Below are positions 52,232 through 61,807 of a stretch of DNA of 64,000 nt, one piece after another; position 1 is the first letter of the stretch, and each line of letters begins with the position of its first letter. The position numbers and the translations under genes are program-made. The notes below the pieces were generated by a model. That model saw only the letters and a list, made by a program, of their open reading frames with translations. It was not told the DNA's origin and did no database searches. The stretch spans positions 38,340,287-38,404,286 of the forward strand of contig NC_092326.1 in NCBI RefSeq assembly GCF_036785885.1. Direction: 5' to 3'. This DNA is from Coffea arabica (Eukaryota; Streptophyta; Magnoliopsida; Gentianales; Rubiaceae).

Positions 52232-53434
52232 AAAAAAAAAGTGGGAAGCTCTGTCTCTATTACGTATCTTTACGCATTAAAAGAATAAAAAAGTGGGTTT
52301 TGTTACCAGCAATGGAGTCTTGTTCATAATCCGCGAATTACATTTCCAAGTTAGTGTGGGGTTGAACAATGTCTAGCTGGCTTGCAATCATATCTCAATT
52401 CATGGTGGCAAACAACTAATGTATCGCTAAGCAAAATTTGGTTGGTACAATCAAATTGATTTGCTTTATGTTCTAGGGTTCAATCCGTAGTTTCTGCTTA
52501 AGTTCAGAAATAACAACTAGAAAAACAAAAATGCATCCTCTCGAAAAACATAGTGTAACCTATCCCTTCTACATAGGAAAAATGGTCAGTTTTGTCCTTC
52601 AAACTTTTTTTAGATTTTTATTTTTGACCAATTTGATCCTTAAATTTCGGGTTCAATTAAGTCCCTTCACGATGGTGCCATTAACTTAAATGGGTCTATT
52701 TTGGAAACTTTTGACATGGAATGGTAATAGAACTGATTGAATAGACACAAACCGTGAGATGCTAACCGGAAAAATACTAAAAATTGAAAGCGAAAATCCA
52801 AGGGTAATCAGTCAATACACATATATAACCCTTGTCAAATATTGTTTGTGGGTGCAAAATATCCATTTGATGGTCTAACTTTTAGGTTTGTATGCTTTTA
52901 ACCCTCTAACTAGCGTATCTTTTTATTCCATAAACTTATAAGGTATATTCCTGTAATTTTTTCATCCATATGAGTTGTTAAAAATGACATGATTATAAAC
53001 AACTTTTTAAAAAAAAAAACACGTAAACTCAAATGTTGAAGTAAGATCCCATGGAGGTCAAAGTTTAAAAATTGCAGAATTATCAAAATAGTACGCTTTG
53101 AAAAGTTCAATGGGCAAAAGGATAGACTTAATAGTTAGATGGTTAAAAGTATGCAAATTCGAAAGTTTGAGGCCATTTAGGTTTTCTGTGTTGTTTGTGT
53201 CCCAAACCCGCAAATTCAATGTCTTACTACATGCTAACAACGATGTTCAATATTAGTCTCAACGACGTTTAATATTAGTCTCAACGACATATAGTCACCT
53301 AATTTGGAGTTAATTATACTTTCATTTGCTTTATTTTATGCCTGAAAACAGTTGTCTCTTCGTTGGTGGCAGTGCTTTTGAATAGTACTTGGATCCAACG
53401 TTGAGAACTGTAAAAGAAAGGTGAATACTCAAAC
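52232..53434. other. Spacer between P450 copies
   Basis: AT-rich with no gene. Around 52570-52700 are phrases such as GTCAGTTTTGTCCTTCAAAC and TTTGATCCTTAAATTTCGGG, the style of the Mutator-like arms elsewhere in the window, but no matching inverted arm or duplication was found. Confidence 0.4.
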
Positions 53435-55004
53435 ATGGAAGCCTGGTGGTGGCTCATCTTCTTATTCATCATTCTTCTCTGCAACCTAACCACCCTTAAA
53501 TCCCTCTTCAATTTCACCATTACCAATCCCAAAACCAACACTACCAAGAACAACCTCCCTCTCCCACCAGGACCCTCAACTTTAAAAGTCTTCAAAATTC
53601 TCCTGATATCCATATGGCATCGACTGACTGTTTTCGACTTGGAACCAAAACTCAGAAACACAAAAAACAAGTATGGCCCTCTCTTCATCTTTGGATCGAA
53701 ATCAAAGCCAACAATATTCATTGCCAGCCATGGTTTAGCCCATTTAGCTCTCATCCGAAAGGATGCAATCTTCTCCGACCGCCCAAGTTCTCAAAATACA
53801 CCAATGCTGCAAATCTTCGATAGCAACGCCCATAGAATCAGCACTGCCCCCTATGGTGCTACCTGGCGGCTCCTTCGCCGCAATCTTGCTTTAGAAATCC
53901 TTCATCCTTCCTGTATCAAGTCTTACTCTAGAGTGCGACGTTGGGTGCTTAGCTTACTCTGCAGGCGCTTTCTTGACGAGTTTCAGCGGCCAACAGATGT
54001 AGTGGATCATTTCCGTTATGCTATGTTTTCCCTGTTAGTGTTCATGTGCTTTGGGGACAAGCTTTCGGAGGAGAAAATCAGTGAAATTGGGGCTGTTCAG
54101 CGTAGATGGTTGTTAAGTCTTGGGAGAATGAGCATCTTCATCCTCTGGCCTAAACTAGGGAGGATCTTGATGGGGAAGAAATGGAAAGAGCTTCTCCAAG
54201 TAAGAAAAGATCAAGAAAACACATTTATACCACTTATTCAAGCTCGAATCAAGATGAAAAGTCAAGGGAGATCCAGCAACGACGAGGAACTGGTGGCATA
54301 TGTAGACTCCTTAATCGATTTGCAACTTCCAGAAGAGAAAAGGAAGCTAAATGATCAAGAAATCGTTAGTCTTTGCGGGGAGTTTCTGAACACTGGCACT
54401 GATTCCACAGCCACAGCATTGCAATGGATCATGGCTAATTTGGTGAAGTATCCCGCAATTCAGGACAAGCTTTACGAAGAGATAATGGGGGTGGTTGGAT
54501 TGCCAGAGCCTTTAGGAACATCCCCAATCAAATGTAGCTCTGAAAATAGCCAAGAAAATGACTTTGATGTGCTCAGGGGAGTCGTGAAGGAAGATGATTT
54601 GGAGAAAATGCCTTATTTGAGAGCTGTAGTTCTCTGTGAATGTAATGGTGGCTGACATGGGTTGGGATCCAAGCATGTGGGAGGATCCTATGGAGTTCAA
54701 GCCTGAGGGATTTTTTGTCAGCAATCATGTAAATCCTTCTGTTAATCATGACCTTGGTAGCCATCAATCGTTTGATTTAACAGGAAACAAAGAGATAAAG
54801 ATGATGCCATTTGGTGCCGGGGGAAGGATGTGTCCAGGCTACGGTTTGGCATTACTTCACTTGGAATACTTTGTAGCCAATTTTGTTTGGAACTTTGAAC
54901 GGAAAGCTATAGATGAAGTTGGAGTTGATCTATCAGAGAAACAAGAGTTCATCGTTGTGATGAGGAATCCACTTCTTGCTCGCATCACTCCCAGAGCTAA
55001 TTAA
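53435..55004 (+). pseudogene. CYP89-like cytochrome P450 with a deletion removing the ExxR helix
   Basis: Intronless microsomal P450 reading frame. It runs from ATG 53435 through an N-terminal anchor, the hinge LPLPPGPSTL, YGATWRLLRRNL (helix C), an I-helix with TGTDST, and KMPYLRAVVL. There it breaks: position about 54638 joins directly to the equivalent of SVNVMVADMGWDP. Compared with the intact paralogue at 61808, about 98 nt are missing, including the invariant K-helix ExxR and the following beta sheet region. The first frame stops at TGA 54653-54655. The rest (about 54636-55004) is open in another frame and still has the PPE-like EFKPEGF and a good heme loop, FGAGGRMCPG. Apart from this single break the frame is clean, so loss is recent. 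The I-helix Ser where Thr is usual is another oddity. Confidence 0.93.
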
Positions 55005-55100
55005 AATAGCTTAATAGTGTAATGATGTTGCTAGTTATACTTGTACCTTATTGCAGCTCAAAAATCAAGGATGTGCTTTCTTCCCTTTCAATATTTTCTT

Positions 55101-55551
55101 TGGTAAAATACCAAAAAAACTCCCTGTGATTTGTCAAATATGCAATTTAACTCCTTTTGGTTTGAAAACCTACAGTATAGCTGCCTGTGATTTCGACTAA
55201 ATTGAAAATTGAACGAAAAGCATCCAATCTAACGATTGTATGTGAAATATCAATATTGCCCTTATTATACTTGAATACTTTCCGTTCAATTTTCAATTTA
55301 GTCGAAATCATGGAAAGCCATGGTACAGTTTTTCAAACTAGAGGGAATTAAATTGAACATTGACAAACCACATGGAGTTCATTTATACAAGGGCAATATT
55401 AACATTTTATATACAACCGTTAGATTGGATACTTTCCGTTCAATTTTCAATTTAATTAAAACCACAAAGAGTTATAGTGTAAGCTTCTAAACCAAAAAGA
55501 GTTAAATTGCACATTTGGAAAATCGCAAGGAGTTTTTTTGGTATTTTACCC
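55101..55551. mobile_element. Short Mutator-like MITE (451 bp)
   Basis: It begins TGGTAAAATACCAAAAAAAC and ends GTTTTTTTGGTATTTTACCC, inverted ends with one mismatch at the tip. A perfect 9-bp duplication, TATTTTCTT, flanks it (55092-55100, 55552-55560). Inner parts are also inverted, with TTCCGTTCAATTTTCAATTT occurring more than once. It lies about 100 bp after the broken P450. The tip sequence GGTAAAATAC is shared with the 36953 element. Confidence 0.88.
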
Positions 55552-55785
55552 TATTTTCTTTTACAAAACTTACGATATTTACAACAATTAACTATTTATT
55601 AGCGCACAACCAACTACAGTAATTAGTTTTGCTAAAAAGGGAAGAAATGGATAAAAAAAAACAATGTCAATAAACTTATTCAATCTAAAACTATTTTTTT
55701 TTACAAAAATACAAAATAAAAAGTAAAACGGTTAGTAATTATGTGGTACCGAAATTGTAGTAGGATTGTGGAATCTATATACGTA

Positions 55786-56573
55786 GGGGTGGCAATCAGG
55801 TCAAGTCACAGGATGGCGGGTTGGGTTGAAATCCAAGCATCTTTAATAAGACGTCAATTCGTACACAACCCAAAAAATTAAATGAAACTAGGGGGAGGAT
55901 TGGGTTGGGTTGGGTTGGGTGGTACGGGGGGTGGGAGTGTAAACAAGAGATCTCGGGTTCGATCCCTTCCGCTTACACTAAAAAAAAAAAAAATGGAACA
56001 ACCTCCTTGACCCAAACACAACCTGCTAATTTCGTGGCTTATCCGACTTCAACCTGAATAATTAATTTGCTTAACTTTCCTTTTTCTTATTTTGGCCTTT
56101 TCACCTTGATAGTTTGGTGGACTTTCCTATAATGGAGCTTTCATTAAAAATATAGAAAATTGCAGCCCAATCCCAGATTCCGTATATTTTACTTATACTA
56201 ATTTTTTTGGTTTTCCCTTTTTGTATAAGAAAAACCATGAACAAAACAAAATTGCAACACTTTCACAAATAAACCTCTTGTTTTCACATCAAATTCATGA
56301 TTTGCGTTCTCATAATACTAATTGATAGTCTTGGTTAGTTTTTTTAAATTTACTTTATGCCCTCAATTTATTTATTAAATTATAAAAATACACATTAAAT
56401 GGGTCAAATGGATCAAAAACTCGTGATTGACTTGATTTGGACCAGTTTGCTTGGCAGGTAATTCGAGTCTGACCTGATTTTGATCCGTACCCGTGAAGAA
56501 TAAATCCATACCCGTTAATTTTATATTAGATTCGAATCGTGTTTTCAAGTCGTGTCTAGAATTGCCACCCCTG
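55786..56573. repeat. Degraded hAT-like non-autonomous element
   Basis: Inverted ends AGGGGTGGCAATC (left) and AATTGCCACCCCT (right), about 12 bp perfect. Between them the text near both ends is GGGTTGGGTT-like and its complement CAACCCAAC/TTCGAGTC. No matching target duplication is visible, so the element is old or the exact ends differ by a base or two. Confidence 0.6.
55921..55993 (+). mobile_element. SINE-like tail (Pol III B-box and poly-A)
   Basis: GGTTCGATCCC at 55956-55966 matches the internal B-box of tRNA genes. It is followed by a short unique stretch and an A14 run (55980-55993). Upstream GTGGGAGTGTAAACAAGAGA has a degenerate A-box arrangement. This is the structure of a tRNA-derived SINE, nested in the hAT-like remnant. 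Confidence 0.45.
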
Positions 56574-58485
56574 ACATAAATGTTGATTAGGGGTAGATGA
56601 AATAAACTTGTAAAGTTTGAGAGTGCAAACATTTTGGAGCTTCTAAATTTAGAATTTTGCCAAAGTTTTTTGAAAATGCTGTGGATTTTTGTTGCTTGGC
56701 ATGCGATATTAGAATTGTTGCTACGAAATCATTAATGGTCAGATTCTAATTAACCCTGTTTCTGGTCATGAATTATTTTGCACATTGATGTAAGGATTTT
56801 GGCAAGGTGCCCAAAAAAATAAAAGGATTTTGGCAAGGTTTTTATGGTCTTTCTTTGCAATAAGTATAAGCTTAATATTCTTTTGGAAGTGACTGTTTGT
56901 TAATAGCGTTAGCAATTTTTCGTGTAGAAATGTTAATTGCACTTCTTTTTTATTAATCGCACTCCTAATAGAATTTTTATCATATAATTTTCATTTATTA
57001 GGCTATATCATAAACTAAATAATAAAATAAAATTAACAAAAAAGGGAAGTGTAATTCATATATCCCTTTTACGGGCCATTACCCCACTTTTCTCCGCAAG
57101 CAGTTCCTCATTTCGTCTCATTTTCTCCTTTTCGTGCCCCGCGGTCGGACTTGCCGGCGAGTTGCCGGCTGACATGCACACTTCGGGAAAGAGGAATTTT
57201 ATAGGCAATAAATCAACATAGCAGTGAGTTTATTTTTCAAAATTTTAAAAGGATTCACATACAAGAAGCAATCGTAAAACACGATATTACTAAACGATAG
57301 ATACAAATATGATAATTTCTAAAATCAATCAGGTGTGTTATCCTTCAGTTTATTTCTGTTGCTTAGTTATAATATCGCTTAGTATAGAATTTTTCATTTT
57401 AAAATACCTACTAAAACAGGTTCAATTTTGGAACCCACTTTGGATTTTGCATCCACCTTCACACACAGTTTCCCCTTTCAAGTTTCAAATCAAACCCAGG
57501 TTTGGCCAAAAATGATAGAAAGCGTTTAATGGCTGAGATTTAAAAACTTGAGTTTAAGACAATCGGTGACTTGCTACAAATTATTAACGGTTGAGATATA
57601 AAAACTTACTACAAATGATCCGTAAGGGTATCCATAACGGAATCTTATCTAAAGAATGTAATCCATATGTCATATCATCCTTTATTATCCTCTCTTTTGT
57701 TACATTATATCTTAGTATAGATTACACTCTACTCTACAGAATATATAGCATAGACACACATCAAAATCACATATTTACTTTAATAATTCACAATATGTAT
57801 CCAACAAATAAATAAATTTATTTCGTAAACAATGATTTCATTATTTTTGGACAATAAGTTATTAACTTTCGAAAAAAATTTTACTTCCCAAATTTTTTTT
57901 TGTTTCTGAAAATAATTTATAAACAAATACGCAACACTTAACGTAAAAATATCATAATCATCAAATGAGACCCGCAACCAGGTTTTTTTCTTCTTGGATG
58001 TCTATTCTGCGGGTAATGGCCACCATCATAATTATTACGATCCTATTATGGGAGAAGATATAATTATTGGGTGTAATAAAGAATAATACACCCTTCATTA
58101 CATTTCATTGTGGATGCCCGGACACCAATTCCTAGAGATTGAAAAAAAAAAAAAAACTATTCAAACCAACTGATATAAATCAAATGGAATATTTTGGAAA
58201 ATGGATTACATAAAAAATTGGTCAAATGCACAAATTGTTCATCTAAAATTGTGAGTTCTGATTCCATTAGTAGCTTTTTAATTTTGACATATTACCCAAT
58301 ATTTTATAACTTAATCCGAACTGCTCGATCGAATTGATTGAATAGTGGACTGGATTGTTTTCTGAGATGAGCTAAGGCTCAAGTCTTGATGAGTAAGAAA
58401 ACCATACTAGATTTACTAAAACCAATAAATTTGTTTAATTGGAGAGGAAACAGTAAATCCGGCTCAAGATTTTTTCCTTTCAAAA

Positions 58486-58677
58486 ATGATGACAAATCCG
58501 GATATGCTTCAAGAATATTTGAATTATTTGAAGGAACAAACAAAAGAAGACAAAGGAATTTCAAATCAAGGACCCACAACAGCGGGATCCACTACGGCAG
58601 AAGAATCTTCGTCATCACCCAATCAAACGTCCGACCCTTTTGGTGGACCATGCGCTCAAGATCCGTATGACTACTAA
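58486..58677 (+). pseudogene. C-terminal tail of an upstream viral reading frame (relic)
   Basis: About 64 codons are open to a TAA; the frame extends about 20 codons further upstream before stops occur. The product would be polar and Ser/Thr/Pro-rich, ending with an acidic tail. I cannot assign a viral function. Its place just before the presumptive viral promoter is the basis for calling it viral. Confidence 0.35.
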
Positions 58678-58803
58678 AGGCTATGGGCAACATTTCAAAA
58701 GGCTACGAATTACTCCATCCAATCAAATGAAGCTTTCAAGATTGCGAAGATAAGAAGATAAGATTCAAATGAAATAAAAATGAAATGCACATTTCAATTC
58801 ATG

Positions 58804-58810
58804 TATAAAT
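58804..58810 (+). promoter_or_regulatory. Putative viral pregenomic-RNA TATA box
   Basis: TATAAAT, about 275 nt before the primer-binding site. This is the place expected for the pregenomic RNA promoter of a caulimovirid. An AATAAAG word lies downstream at about 58901, as a possible poly(A) signal of the terminally redundant transcript. Confidence 0.5.
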
Positions 58811-59078
58811 AGATGTAGGATTTCACAAGACAGGCATCGATCAATCTATGTGATCTGAGCCTTCTTTATTGTAAACCACCTCTTACTTCTCATAGTTTCC
58901 AATAAAGTCAAAGCTTTCATTCATATTGGCTTCCACTCCCCACACTTATTTTAATCCAAGAACTTTAATTACAAGTGAGTCCTTAATTCTCTCTCTCTCC
59001 ATTTTCTTTCAACAAGCCTAATTTCAATAATTTATTTCTATTTATATTTCATTATCATGCCTGGGCTGGTTCTGGTTC

Positions 59079-59094
59079 TGGTATCAGAGCCTGG
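59079..59094 (+). promoter_or_regulatory. Reverse-transcription primer-binding site (initiator tRNA-Met)
   Basis: TGGTATCAGAGCCTGG: the first 13 bases are complementary to the 3' end of plant initiator tRNA-Met. This site is used by caulimovirids and by many LTR retrotransposons. No LTR was found to its left, and a movement-protein-like frame follows, which favours a pararetrovirus. Confidence 0.75.
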
Positions 59095-59268
59095 TCAGAA
59101 ATTGTTTTAATTAAAGTTACTGTTTATGCTATATTTTGACTGTTTTCTATGCTGTGTTGGTAAGCCATTGAGACTTAGTGAGACCGTTGGTAAGCCTAGA
59201 GAGTTGGTGTTCCCGACATAAGACTCTGGTGTTCCCATAAGATAAATGAATAGAAGAGATTAGCAAAA

Positions 59269-59637
59269 ATGGCAGCTAAATTAAAACGATGGATGACTAG
59301 ATCTGATTCAAAGAATTCAGACTTGGTGTTAAGTAATGAAGTTAAGATGGAAATAGATAATTCAAATTGGACTATACCTGAACAAAAAATTGAAGAAATT
59401 TACAAAGTAGGATTATTTGATTTTAAAGTAGCAATGACTATAAAAATACATGAAGAAACACGATCTGTAAATGAACAATTTCAAACTATACATTTGTTAA
59501 ATGACCAATCATTACAAAAATACATTAATAATGGATATAGATATATTCACATAGGTTTGGTACAAGTAGCCGTAAAACCTTTAGTTCATATGGGAGTTGA
59601 TGCTCCGATCTTTATGGCATTAAGAGATGATGTCTTT
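59269..59637 (+). pseudogene. Movement-protein N-terminal fragment of an endogenous pararetrovirus
   Basis: About 123 codons from an ATG 175 nt after the primer-binding site. The part around residues 85-118 has the hydrophobic pattern of the 30K-superfamily movement proteins of caulimovirids. Codon use is strongly AT-biased, unlike the host genes around it. The open frame continues to 59826, but from about 59637 the sequence changes character and no longer looks viral, so the gene is truncated. Confidence 0.6.
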
Positions 59638-61344
59638 TGGCGCCCCATCATCTTTCTGTCCTTTTCTTCCCACTTTTGGGCGGAAAATTTTTCAACAATT
59701 GGAGGGAGACTTTTATCCGTTCATTTCACTTCTCTTCTGTACTTGTTAAACTCTCAAAAGGAAAGAAATGGCTGTCCTTTCTCTCTGAATACTTTCTTTT
59801 CTGTCCATTTCACCCTATCCAAATGAAGCCCTCTACGGCCGGGTATCCGACCATGCCTAACCTTACTAAATTCTAATTAAACCAGCCCAGATGTACTTTT
59901 CTTCATTAAAAGAGAAAAAAAATAAAAACACTGGCCCACTCCAATATCATCTGACATTTGGGCAGGCTCCTGCTCTCTTCTACATTTTTCTGACCTTTTG
60001 CTATGAGATCCTTATACTTACTTTTGAGTTTAAAAGCTACCCCATTGTTGTTTAACATTAGTTTTTATCATTTTACCTTTTAAAATTACAGTTTAACTCT
60101 CAATTATTTAAAATTTTCAAAGTTTTTGAATAAATTTCACATTTTTTACCCAGTGAACCATTTTTAAGCTATCTATAACTGTAGCTTAATTTTTAGACAA
60201 CTTTGCATTTTTTTATTCATGAATTCACAAGTATTATATATTTATATCATTAAAATTTAATGTTTATCAAAGCTAAATCCATTTCTATTTTATCTTTTTC
60301 TTTCGTATCACTCATATTTGCTACAATGTAATTTTCTTCTTGATTTTAAATATCTTGTGATTGTAAATATATATTTACTTAATTTATTATGTTTCAACTT
60401 CTAATTATCTTCTTCAATTTATGAACCAAAGTATACTAACGTTGTCCCAAGAGTGTTGAGTTAGATGATAAAATAAGAGGGATTGTAAATAGAAGATCGT
60501 AAATTCAAAACTTCCTACTCAAAAACAATAATGAAAAAAAAAATGTCGTTCATTGATCAATCAAGTATAAGATTTACGCAACTCATTTTAGTAGTACGTG
60601 ACTACATGTAGTATACATGATAATACAAATACTATATTAATTATTAATGACATATTGATGACATCACATGTCAACAACAACTCATCACGGTTAGTCTAAT
60701 GGTTGAATTAGTAACCATTAAAACTACCCATTATTGACAATGAACAGGAATGAAAAAAAAAATAAAGAAAGAAGGATGGAACAAGGAGCGAGAGCCGCTG
60801 GGCAGGGGGACGGCTTGATGAGAAAAGGGGAGGAAGCTGTGGTTGGCCTTCGGAAGTGGTAGGCAACTGCTTTGGCTTGTAGCTGTGGCGTTGTCATTTG
60901 CTGGGAAATTTTTACCACTGCAACTGCAAGATGTTTTATGCCACGCCAAAATTTAGCAGTGTTAGCAATTGGTGCCAACTAATATCACACACCAAAATTC
61001 AGGCTGGCATTTATGGTGGCATTGTAACACTGCCTTGGCTAATTACAGTAAGCATGAACATTATTGAATCGTGGTAATTCTACAGCAGTCAAAGATTGCT
61101 GACTACTTACCCCAAAAAACCAAAAAAACAAAAAGATTGCTGACTTTTTTCTTGTGAAAGAACAGAATGGCATTGATGATCAACTAACCGTATTACAAGA
61201 CTGGTTTATGTATGGCCATCTCGGGACAAACAATACTGATGATCAATGGGCATGTATGTACCTAAAAAATTTGATCAATAATAACCTCGAGAAGCTGAAA
61301 TTGTAACTGGATATGACCTGATCCAAACTGTTCAAATTTCTATT
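59638..61344. other. Intergenic region upstream of the intact P450
   Basis: No gene. It is AT-rich from 59990 to 60720. The GC-richer frames on the minus strand at 60724-60978 have no start context or family features. No bounded repeat was recognised. Confidence 0.45.
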
Positions 61345-61346
61345 TA

Positions 61347-61632
61347 CTCTCTCTGTCCCATATATTTTGTCATGTTCGGGAATATGTACTTTTTATGCAT
61401 AATACACTTCATCAAAAAGTTTTTCCTTTTGTTTCATTTTTATCCTTAATCACGTGCAGTTCAAAGTAAAAGGTAAAAAGCAATCCCATCACATTCATCT
61501 TTATGTATCATTAATGAAAGGCATAAGAGAAATTTCAAAGTATAAAATAGTTTGAAATGTCAAACGGACAAATATTTTGGGACAGTCAAAAAAAGAAAAG
61601 TACGGCGCTTTCAATAAGACGGAGGGAGGGAG
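61347..61632. mobile_element. Stowaway-type MITE in the P450 promoter
   Basis: A 286-bp block between two TA dinucleotides (61345-61346, 61633-61634). It begins CTCTCTCTGTCCCATATATT, and its other end reads GACGGAGGGAGGGAG. The inner arm CAAATATTTTGGGACAGTC mirrors the left end too. TA target and CTCCCTCYGTCCCA ends are the marks of Stowaway (Tc1/mariner) MITEs. Confidence 0.75.
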
Positions 61633-61642
61633 TAGTTTTTAC

Positions 61643-61650
61643 TATAAAAA
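61643..61650 (+). promoter_or_regulatory. Putative TATA box of the intact P450
   Basis: TATAAAAA lies only 9 bp downstream of the MITE right-hand TA and 158 bp upstream of the ATG at 61808. The spacing suits a short leader. Confidence 0.5.
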
Positions 61651-61807
61651 GACGGGAGATCAACCAACTTCTGAATCAAATCCGGCGGTAATTAACATGG
61701 GCTAATAAATTTGATACAGAAAAGTTGGTGAGAGCAATTCTACATATTGAAGCCAGTTTGCACTTTGCAGGTTTAGACGAGTGGGGTGTTTTCACCAAAT
61801 TATTAGG

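Larger units (their letters stand above)
55561..58380. other. Intergenic region rich in degraded repeats
   Basis: No gene. It contains a hAT-like remnant (55786-56573) with an embedded SINE-like tail. A stretch of about 56930-57070 with GCACTTC / GGGAAGTG words may be a further degraded MITE. The rest is AT-rich and unassigned. Confidence 0.45.
58390..59637 (+). mobile_element. Endogenous pararetrovirus fragment (Caulimoviridae-like)
   Basis: A partial, integrated copy of a plant pararetrovirus. In order it shows the tail of an upstream viral reading frame (to TAA 58677), a non-coding region with a TATA box (58804), a leader, a primer-binding site for initiator tRNA-Met (59079-59094), and the start of the movement-protein gene (59269). 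This is the arrangement around the single origin of the caulimovirid genome. It is cut off after about 59637, where unrelated DNA begins, so capsid, protease and polymerase genes are absent and the fragment cannot be functional. The left boundary is approximate. Confidence 0.7.

Noticed and set aside
52560-52760. Possible further Mutator-like arm
   Set aside because: The wording resembles other arms in the window, but no inverted partner or 9-bp duplication was found nearby.
55956-55966. tRNA gene suggested by the B-box
   Set aside because: No cloverleaf can be drawn: acceptor and anticodon arms are missing, and a poly-A tail follows.
59079-59094. Primer-binding site of an LTR retrotransposon
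   Set aside because: No TG..CA-bounded repeat precedes it and no second copy follows within the window. The viral-style arrangement explains it better.
59638-59876. Continuation of the movement-protein frame
   Set aside because: The open frame runs on by chance. Composition and residue pattern change at about 59637, so this part is not viral coding sequence.
60724-60978. 84-codon minus-strand frame
   Set aside because: No family features, no splice context and a Lys/Phe-rich low-complexity end, so it is probably chance.
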